In this document: piece after piece, positions 46,701 through 51,808 of the stretch
Numbering within the stretch: position 1 is the first letter of the stretch
Layout: every line of letters begins with the position of its first letter
Assembly: GCA_023247275.1 (NCBI GenBank)
Contig: JAHFGT010000006.1
Location: 1 to 51,808, forward strand
Length of the DNA stretch: 51,808 nucleotides
Direction of reading: 5' to 3'
Source: Candidatus Omnitrophota bacterium
GTDB lineage: Bacteria; Omnitrophota; Gorgyraeia; Aquiviventales; Aquiviventaceae
Translations under genes and position numbers: made by a program
The notes under the pieces: generated by a model
What the model saw: only the letters and a program-made list of their open reading frames with translations
What the model was told of the DNA's origin: nothing
The model's database searches: none

Positions 46701-47565
46701 GCATCTCTTCGTCGCCTCCACGCACCAGACGCTGCTGTTCTTCACCAATCAGGGGCGCTGCTACTGGTTGAAAGTGCACGAAGTGCCGCAGGCCAGCCGG
46801 TATGCCCGCGGGACGGCGATCATCAACCTGATCTCGCTCCAACAAGGGGAGAAGCTGTCGACCTTTGTGGCGGTGCGCGAGTTCGACGACCAGTCGTTTC
46901 TCTTGATGGCCACCAAGCAAGGCACGATCAAGAAGACGAAGCTGGACGCGTACGCGAACCCGCGCAAAGCCGGGATCATCGCGATCACGCTGGACGCGGG
47001 CGACGAGCTGATCGAGGCGGAGCTGACCGATGGCAAGCGCGAGCTATTGCTGTTGACCCGCAAGGGCAAGGCGATTCGATGTTCCGAAGAGGAGGCGCGC
47101 GAGGTCGGCCGCTCGGCCCGCGGCGTGCGAGGGATCCGGCTGGATAAGGGCGACGAGGTCATCGCGATGGTGCTCGGCACTGCCAGGGCCGAGCTGTTGA
47201 CCGTCACACAGCTGGGGTTTGGCAAGCGTTCGCCGATCGAGGAGTATCGCATCCAGAGCCGCGGGGGCAAGGGGATCATCAACATCAAAGTCACGCCCAA
47301 AAATGGCGCGGTCGTTGGAGCCAAAGTCATGCAGGATCAAGATGAAATGATGCTGATTACGCACGAAGGGATGATGGTCCGCTGTTCGGTGAAGGATGTG
47401 CGCTCGACCGGCCGCGCGACCCAGGGGGTGCGACTGATCAATATTAAGGGCAAGGACCGCGTTGCATCCGTTGCCCGCATTGTGCTCAAGGATGAAGAGG
47501 AACCGGAGAGCGGGCCGTCAGACGCTGAGCACTCGAGCGCGAAGAAGGAAACACCTGCAACCTAG
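43723..47565 (+). CDS. gyrA: DNA gyrase subunit A containing an intein
   Basis: The 1280-residue precursor consists of an 831-residue GyrA and a 449-residue intein (codons 44089-45435). The exteins hold the breakage domain ([26 protein letters not shown]), catalytic Tyr122 in AMRY, the coiled-coil arm and the six-bladed C-terminal domain with a GyrA-box QRRGGVG. Usual QRRGGKG has a basic sixth residue; here it is Val. Splicing must join Tyr122 to Thr of TEARLTP before the enzyme can cut DNA. It lies 28 bp after gyrB. Confidence 0.97.
   Translation: [1280 protein letters not shown]
44089..45435 (+). other. GyrA intein with LAGLIDADG-type homing endonuclease domain
   Basis: The insert starts with Cys (CVTGDTLV, block A), has a block B at [10 protein letters not shown], and carries two dodecapeptide endonuclease motifs: [12 protein letters not shown] near intein residue 145 and [13 protein letters not shown] near 245. 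It ends with [14 protein letters not shown] (blocks F and G), followed by Thr as the +1 nucleophile. Cys1, the block B and F histidines and the terminal His-Asn are all in place, so self-splicing looks possible. The acidic residues of both endonuclease motifs (Glu and Asp) are also kept. Confidence 0.93.
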
Positions 47566-47575
47566 TACGCAGCTT

Positions 47576-47647
47576 GTCCCCATCGTCCAACGGTTAGGAC
47601 ACCAGCCTTTCGAGCTGATAATGGGGGTTCGATTCCCCCTGGGGACA
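47576..47647 (+). tRNA. tRNA-Glu (anticodon TTC)
   Basis: The 72-nt tRNA has acceptor GTCCCCA/TGGGGAC, anticodon loop CTTTCGA and T-arm GGGGGTTCGATTCCCCC. The outermost anticodon-stem pair is C-A. Its 3' end belongs to a 24-bp sequence repeated at 47790-47813. The CCA end is not encoded. Confidence 0.93.
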
Positions 47648-47813
47648 GGGTTTTTTCGCTCGCCAGGGGGAATCGAAGGGAGCCGCGAGCTTTCCACGGC
47701 GACGCGACCTATGGGAGCGGCGCCCTTCCTCGCGAGCGGCGGGTGGCCGACCGGAGCGAGGCCCGCGCAGCGGGGCGAGCGGAGGCGCCGATTCCCCCTG
47801 GGGACAGGGTTTT
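47631..47813. repeat. 24-bp direct repeat of the tRNA-Glu 3' end, with an internal inverted copy
   Basis: The bases 47631-47654 (T-loop part, T-stem, acceptor and seven following bases of tRNA-Glu) recur identically at 47790-47813, 159 bp apart. A 12-bp inverted copy (CCAGGGGGAATC) lies at 47662-47673. The intervening sequence is very GC-rich and shows no gene. The arrangement resembles the attL/attR left by a tRNA-targeting integrative element, but it may also be a small local duplication. Confidence 0.75.
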
Positions 47814-47832
47814 CCACCGACGGGAAATAGCT

Positions 47833-48912
47833 GTGGAAACGTTTTGGCTCGTCGGCGGCAAACTTGTCGCGCCTTCAGGGATCGTGGAGGGCGCGGTACA
47901 GATTGTTGAAGGGCGGATCGCTTCGGTCAGATTGAAGGCGACTCGGAGCGGACGGCGGATCAGTGTGCGTGGCCAGTATGTGACGCCAGGGTTTATCGAT
48001 CTGCATGTCTGGGGACCCCCTGCTCGTGTGGCGCAGGAATGTGTCCGAGCTGGCACCACCGCGTTCTTGACCGCCCTCGGGCCAGAGGCGCCGGCGCAGC
48101 TACTGGTCGATGTCGCTGAGCGAAGCCGGCCTCCTCGCGGGGGGGCGCGGTGCTTAGGCGTGCATCTTGAAGGGCCGTTTCTCAACCCGGTTCGCGGCGG
48201 GGTGCTGCCGAGGCGATGGATGCGGGCCCCGACGATTCGCGAACTCGCCGCATTGTCACGAGCGGCTGGTGGGCGGATCCGGCTGATCACGCTCGCGCCA
48301 GAGTTGTCCGGCGCCTCATCGGCGATCGCTTGGTGTCGGCGACACCGGATTGTTGTGTCGCTGGGGCACAGCGATGCGGACGCGCGAATCGCGGAGCAAG
48401 CGGTTCGTGCCGGCGCGCGGGCGGTGACCCATCTGTTCAATGGCATGCGGCCGTTCCATCATCGACAGCTCGGGTTGGTCGGGGTCGGGCTGACCGAGCC
48501 TCGGCTGACCGCGATGGTCATTGCGGATGGAGCGCATGTGAGCCCAGGCGCATTGTGGCTGGCGTCCCGCAGCAAAGGGGCGGGAGGGATCGCGCTGGTA
48601 ACCGATTCGGTTCGGTCTCAGCGCCAGGCATGGAAGTTGCACCGACGAGCAGGCGCCTATCACACGCGCGAAGGCACCCTCGCCGGCAGCCGCCTTACGA
48701 TGATTGATGCGGTGCGCAACATGGTGGAGTGTGGAGGAGCCTCGCTGGTTGAGGCCGTGACGATGGCCACCGAGACCCCCGCACGGCTGTTAGGGCTGCG
48801 GGCCCGCCTTGGTGGGTTGCGCGTGGGCGCTGCGGCAGACGTGGCGGTATTTGACCGGACATTCTGCGCGACGTTGACTCTTGTCGACGGACACATCGCG
48901 CATCAGCGGTAG
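47833..48912 (+). CDS. nagA: N-acetylglucosamine-6-phosphate deacetylase
   Basis: The 359-residue amidohydrolase removes acetate from GlcNAc-6-phosphate. It has HLEGPFLNP with the metal glutamate, SLGHSDAD, THLFNGMRPFHHR, ADGAHVSP and the catalytic Asp in LVTDSVR. The first motif reads PGFIDLHVWG, with one His of a HxH pair missing, which is common in NagA. The GTG at 47833 is preceded by GGGA. A frame 30 codons longer runs through the repeat. It precedes glmS, so amino-sugar breakdown and synthesis are linked. Confidence 0.88.
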   Translation: METFWLVGGKLVAPSGIVEGAVQIVEGRIASVRLKATRSGRRISVRGQYVTPGFIDLHVWGPPARVAQECVRAGTTAFLTALGPEAPAQLLVDVAERSRPPRGGARCLGVHLEGPFLNPVRGGVLPRRWMRAPTIRELAALSRAAGGRIRLITLAPELSGASSAIAWCRRHRIVVSLGHSDADARIAEQAVRAGARAVTHLFNGMRPFHHRQLGLVGVGLTEPRLTAMVIADGAHVSPGALWLASRSKGAGGIALVTDSVRSQRQAWKLHRRAGAYHTREGTLAGSRLTMIDAVRNMVECGGASLVEAVTMATETPARLLGLRARLGGLRVGAAADVAVFDRTFCATLTLVDGHIAHQR

Positions 48913-48921
48913 GAGCACGGC

Positions 48922-50760
48922 ATGTGCGGGATTGTCGGGTATGTCGGCCGTCGGCAGGTGGCCGAGGTCCTGCTCGAGTCGTTGAGGTGCCTGGAGTATC
49001 GGGGCTACGATTCTGCCGGAATGGCGGTGATCAACAGCAAGGGCGTCGAGGTCCACAAGCGCGTCGGTAAACTCAACGCGCTGGCGGACGCGATCAAGCG
49101 CCACCCGATCATCGGGCATGTGGGCGTTGGTCACACGCGGTGGGCCACCCATGGCGAGCCGACCGAACTCAACGCGCATCCGCACACCGACTGCACGGGC
49201 GACCTGGCGATTGTGCACAACGGGATCATCGAGAACTACGCAGAGTTGAAGGAGCGGCTCGTAGGGCGGGGGCATACGTTTAAGTCGCAAACCGATACCG
49301 AAGTGATCGCGCATCTGATCGAAGAGCGGCTCAAGCGGCATCCGATGGGCGAGGCGTTTCGGTTGGCGCTGAAAGAGCTGCGCGGGTCGTACGCGGTCTG
49401 CCTGCTGTCAGCGCATGAGCCGCGGCGGCTGTTCGGTGCGCGCAGCGGCAGCCCGCTCATCGTGGGCGTCGGCAAAGGCGAAGCGTTCTTTGCCAGCGAT
49501 GTGCCGGCGGTCTTGGCCCGGACCCGTCGAGTGCTGTATCTGAATGACGAAGAGGTGGTCGTGCTCTCCGCCGAAGGCCCGAAGGTGATGACCTTAGAGG
49601 GACAAGCGGTGACGCGTCGCCCGTCGACCGTGAACTGGAACATTGCCGCGGCCCGCAAGGGCGGGTTCGCCCATTTTATGCTCAAGGAGATCCACGAGCA
49701 GCCGCGCACCGTTGAGCAGACGTTGTTCAACCGCCTCAGCGTCGAGCGGAGACAGATTGCGTTCGACCGGCACACCCAAACCTTCCTCAACCGCCTCAGC
49801 GTCCAGGAAAAGCTGGTGATCATCGCGTGCGGCACCGCGTACCACGCTGGGCTGGTGGGCCAGTACATGCTCGAAGAGTTCGCCCGCCTGCCGGTCGACG
49901 TAGACCTGGCGAGCGAATTCCGCTACCGCGGCCCGATGCTGGATAAGCACACGACGGTGCTGGCCATTACGCAATCCGGCGAGACGGCGGATACGCTGGC
50001 CGGAATCCGATTAGCCAAGGAACAAGGCGCAAAGGTCCTTGCCATTTGTAACGTGGTGGGCTCGTCGATCGCGCGCGAGGCGGACGCGGTGCTGTACACA
50101 CATGCCGGACCAGAGATCGCGGTGGCCTCGACAAAGGCGTACACCGCGCAACTGACGGCGCTGGCGCTGTTGACGCTGTATTTAGCGAAGCGGCGGCGCG
50201 GGGTTGGGCCGGCGCGGTGGCGTGAGCTGGTCGAGGAGCTGGCTCGGCTGCCCCAGATTATTGAACAAACGCTTAGAATCGAGCCGGCCGTCAAACTGGT
50301 CGCTGAGCAATACGCCTCGCCGAGGAATTTCTACTTTCTCGGGCGGCGATATAATTTTCCCAGCGCGCTGGAAGGCGCGTTGAAGCTCAAGGAAGTGTGC
50401 CCGCTCATTCATGCCGAGGGGTATGCGGCCGGCGAGATGAAGCATGGGCCGATCTCGCTGATCCACAACGGGTGGCCGATCGTGTTCGTCGCGACGCACT
50501 CCCCGGTCTATGACAAGATCATTTCGAACATCGAAGAAGTGCGAGCCCGGAAAGGGGAGTGCGTCGTCATCGCCTCGGATGGCGATGCGCGCATCAAACG
50601 GTACGCCGACAGCCTGCTGACCGTCCCACAGACCAGCGAGTTCCTCTCGCCGATTGTGGTCGCGATCCCGCTGCAATTGTTCGCCTACTACGTCGCCGGC
50701 GCGAACGGCTGCGATATCGATCAGCCGCCCAATCTGGCGAAGAGCGTGACGGTGGAATAA
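48922..50760 (+). CDS. glmS: Glutamine-fructose-6-phosphate aminotransferase (isomerising)
   Basis: The 612-residue enzyme makes glucosamine-6-phosphate for the cell wall. The N-terminal nucleophile is Cys2 (MCGIVGYVG), with YRGYDSAG and GHTRWATHG in the glutaminase domain. Two SIS domains follow (IACGTAYHAG, ITQSGETADT, STKAYTAQL, EGAYAAGE-like EGYAAGEMKHG), and the end is LAKSVTVE. The last 35 codons are duplicated at 51475-51579, beyond a toxin-antitoxin pair. Confidence 0.97.
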   Translation: MCGIVGYVGRRQVAEVLLESLRCLEYRGYDSAGMAVINSKGVEVHKRVGKLNALADAIKRHPIIGHVGVGHTRWATHGEPTELNAHPHTDCTGDLAIVHNGIIENYAELKERLVGRGHTFKSQTDTEVIAHLIEERLKRHPMGEAFRLALKELRGSYAVCLLSAHEPRRLFGARSGSPLIVGVGKGEAFFASDVPAVLARTRRVLYLNDEEVVVLSAEGPKVMTLEGQAVTRRPSTVNWNIAAARKGGFAHFMLKEIHEQPRTVEQTLFNRLSVERRQIAFDRHTQTFLNRLSVQEKLVIIACGTAYHAGLVGQYMLEEFARLPVDVDLASEFRYRGPMLDKHTTVLAITQSGETADTLAGIRLAKEQGAKVLAICNVVGSSIAREADAVLYTHAGPEIAVASTKAYTAQLTALALLTLYLAKRRRGVGPARWRELVEELARLPQIIEQTLRIEPAVKLVAEQYASPRNFYFLGRRYNFPSALEGALKLKEVCPLIHAEGYAAGEMKHGPISLIHNGWPIVFVATHSPVYDKIISNIEEVRARKGECVVIASDGDARIKRYADSLLTVPQTSEFLSPIVVAIPLQLFAYYVAGANGCDIDQPPNLAKSVTVE

Positions 50761-50786
50761 TAGATATTCGTCCAACTTTCTGTATG

Positions 50787-50816
50787 TTGACTAACATAGA
50801 TACTTCGTGTTAAACT
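50787..50816 (+). promoter_or_regulatory. Promoter of the toxin-antitoxin pair
   Basis: TTGACT (50787-50792) and TAAACT (50811-50816) are 18 bp apart in an AT-rich stretch that contrasts with the surrounding GC-rich DNA. The promoter lies between the glmS stop and the antitoxin ATG, with GGGAG before the start. Binding by the AbrB-type antitoxin to this segment is expected from the family but not shown. Confidence 0.55.
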
Positions 50817-50838
50817 TGTTGATACCAAGGGAGATCCG

Positions 50839-51087
50839 ATGACGATTATCAAGACATTAGCCAAAGGGCAGGTCGTCATCCCAAAGGCGATCCGCCAGCG
50901 GCTCGGCATCAAACCGGGCAGCCGGCTCCTGATCCAACTCAAGGGCGAAGGGGTGGTGCTCAAGCCGCTCCCCGACGATCCCATTCACGCGCTCCATGGA
51001 GTGCTCAAGCAGGGAGGGCCCTCGACCGGGGAGCTGCTGAAATGGCGTCGAGAGGAGCGGGCACGTGAATCGCGCGATCGTGCTTGA
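50839..51087 (+). CDS. AbrB/SpoVT-type (VapB-like) antitoxin
   Basis: The 82-residue protein has the swapped-hairpin AbrB DNA-binding domain: TIIKTLAKGQVVIPKAIRQRLGIKPGSRLLIQLKG. A C-terminal tail follows that would wrap the toxin. It probably represses its own promoter. It overlaps the PIN toxin gene by 23 bp, the usual coupling in VapBC pairs. Confidence 0.9.
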   Translation: MTIIKTLAKGQVVIPKAIRQRLGIKPGSRLLIQLKGEGVVLKPLPDDPIHALHGVLKQGGPSTGELLKWRREERARESRDRA

Positions 51088-51466
51088 TACGTTCGCGCTC
51101 GTGCGATTCTTCAAAAAAGAGCAGGGCTCCGAGCGCGTGAAAGCGTTGCTGATCACGGCGACCCGCGGCAAGACCCCCGTACTGATGAGCGAAATCAGCG
51201 CGGGGGAGCTGTACTATATTGTGGCGCGCAAGCTGGGCGCAGAGCGTGCTGAGGAAATCGTGGCGAGTCTCTCTGCCATCCCCATCACACTGCTGCCCAC
51301 GACGTGGGAATTGACGCTGGCCGCCGCGAGGCTCAAAGCGCAATGGCGCTTGTCCTACGCGGATTGTTTTACGCTTGCCAGCGCCCTCGAGCAACACGCT
51401 GCGGTGGTGACCGGAGACCCGGAATTTCAGCAGGTGAAACATCTGCTCCCCATCGAGTGGGTCTGA
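51065..51466 (+). CDS. PIN-domain (VapC-like) ribonuclease toxin
   Basis: The 133-residue PIN domain carries the acidic metal site: Asp8 (VLDTFALVRFF), Glu48 (ISAGELYY), Asp100 (LSYADCFTLA) and Asp118 (VVTGDPEF). VapC toxins cleave RNA, often tRNA or rRNA, unless bound by the antitoxin. The start is GTG with GAGGAG upstream. The gene lies between the two copies of the glmS 3' end. Confidence 0.92.
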   Translation: MNRAIVLDTFALVRFFKKEQGSERVKALLITATRGKTPVLMSEISAGELYYIVARKLGAERAEEIVASLSAIPITLLPTTWELTLAAARLKAQWRLSYADCFTLASALEQHAAVVTGDPEFQQVKHLLPIEWV

Positions 51467-51474
51467 TGGGATGC

Positions 51475-51579
51475 GTCGTCTCCATTCCACGGCAGCGGTT
51501 CGCCGACTACGTCGCCGGCGCCAACGGCTGCGATATCGATCAGCTGCTCAATCTGGCGAAGAGCGTGACGGTTGAATAA
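51475..51579 (+). pseudogene. Second copy of the glmS 3' end
   Basis: This 105-bp segment encodes VVSIPRQRFADYVAGANG, then CDIDQLLNLAKSVTVE and a stop, homologous to the last 34 residues of GlmS. The final 81 bp (51499-51579) differ from 50680-50760 at 5 positions; upstream the similarity falls. The copy overlaps the rsmI start, as would be expected of the original glmS end, so the toxin-antitoxin unit seems to have entered glmS and brought or created a replacement end. Confidence 0.85.
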
Positions 51580-51808
51580 GTCCACCGGCCGGCTCATCCT
51601 TGTTGCAACGCCCATCGGCAACCTGGGCGATGTCAGCGCGCGCGCCATCGAGACGCTAAAGTCTGCGCATCTGATTGCGTGCGAAGATACACGCCAGACC
51701 GCAAAATTGCTGCAACGGTATGCTATTCGCGCGCCGCTGGGCAGCCTCCATGACCACAACGAACGGCAGCGCACGCCGGAGATTCTGAGGCGGCTGGCGG
51801 CTGGCGAG
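51572..51808 (+). CDS. rsmI: 16S rRNA 2'-O-ribose C1402 methyltransferase RsmI (5' part)
   Basis: The visible 79 codons encode LILVATPIGNLGDVSARAIETL, the CEDTRQTAKLL segment and LHDHNE, all typical of RsmI, which methylates C1402 of 16S rRNA with SAM. An in-frame TGA lies just before the TTG at 51572 and no ATG or GTG follows before the first strand, so TTG is the likely start. It overlaps the glmS-like stop by 8 bp. The gene runs off the right edge of the window. Confidence 0.9.
   Translation, partial: MNKSTGRLILVATPIGNLGDVSARAIETLKSAHLIACEDTRQTAKLLQRYAIRAPLGSLHDHNERQRTPEILRRLAAGE

Noticed and set aside
45241-46920. 559-codon open frame on the minus strand opposite gyrA
   Set aside because: It is antisense to strongly conserved GyrA codons, has no recognisable domain, and such frames are common in GC-rich genes.
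47811-47840. TTTCCAC/GTGGAAA inverted repeat and DnaA-box-like words at the nagA start
   Set aside because: The matches to the DnaA box are only partial, lie 8 kb from the origin and are short. I did not list them as binding sites.
49600-49810. Repeated CTCAACCGCCTCAGCGTC words inside glmS (49731 and 49791 region)
   Set aside because: Two near-identical 18-base words (FNRLSV and LNRLSV) about 60 bp apart lie in frame within the linker of GlmS. This looks like a small in-frame duplication without effect on the domains.

Overview
This window is a high-GC bacterial chromosome segment that spans a probable replication origin. All genes left of about 37.97 kb are read leftward and all genes right of about 38.1 kb are read rightward. 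The switch lies between rpmH and dnaA, and DnaA-box-like sequences sit at the dnaA start and between dnaA and dnaN. The layout rpmH/rnpA/yidD/yidC/parA/parB on one side and dnaA/dnaN/dciA/gyrB/gyrA on the other is a classic origin neighbourhood. The organism is not identified by the sequence. A Gram-negative candidate-phylum lineage such as Omnitrophota is my best guess (inference), from the G-type pseudopilin, the DUF4912 + GH57 + glycogen synthase cluster, the short ThrS and PheT, and dciA in place of recF.

Region by region: (1) 1-10.4 kb is one tightly coupled leftward operon, with mostly 4-bp ATGA overlaps. It encodes a DUF4912 protein, a GH57 branching-type enzyme, glycogen synthase, a PfkB sugar-phosphate kinase, a membrane-anchored transglutaminase, an ABC transporter pair and an exported zinc peptidase. 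A promoter is visible at 10.45-10.48 kb. (2) 10.5-20.8 kb holds a CaCA cation antiporter and a large sulfur-assimilation cluster: NIL protein, MoeB/ThiF-type activator, ThiS/CysO-type sulfur carrier, threonine synthase, two atypical TusA-like proteins, cysteine synthase, JAMM protease, ATP sulfurylase, APS reductase and APS kinase. rarA and a probable 6S RNA gene are embedded in it. (3) 20.8-29.6 kb is a translation block: pheT, pheS, rplT, rpmI, infC, thrS and tRNA-Val, tRNA-Leu and tRNA-Cys, interrupted by an amino-acid permease and a decayed RelE-like toxin. (4) 29.7-38.0 kb holds a pseudopilin, separate coaB and coaC, rpoZ, gmk, remA, yicC, ndk, parB, parA, yidC, yidD, rnpA and rpmH. (5) 38.0-51.8 kb holds dnaA, dnaN, dciA, gyrB, an intein-containing gyrA, tRNA-Glu, nagA, glmS, a VapBC-type toxin-antitoxin pair and the start of rsmI.

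The sulfur cluster suggests sulfate activation and reduction (Sat, CysC, CysH) feeding cysteine or homocysteine formation through a protein-thiocarboxylate carrier. The carrier carries 21 residues beyond its Gly-Gly, so it would need trimming, plausibly by the neighbouring JAMM protease. The glycogen operon links polymer synthesis with a sugar kinase and envelope functions.

The most notable accessory features are: a 449-residue intein placed directly after the catalytic tyrosine of GyrA; a toxin-antitoxin pair inserted at the 3' end of glmS with that end duplicated; an exact 24-bp repeat of the tRNA-Glu 3' end; several palindromic repeats around the sulfur genes; and near-leaderless or promoter-overlapped starts.
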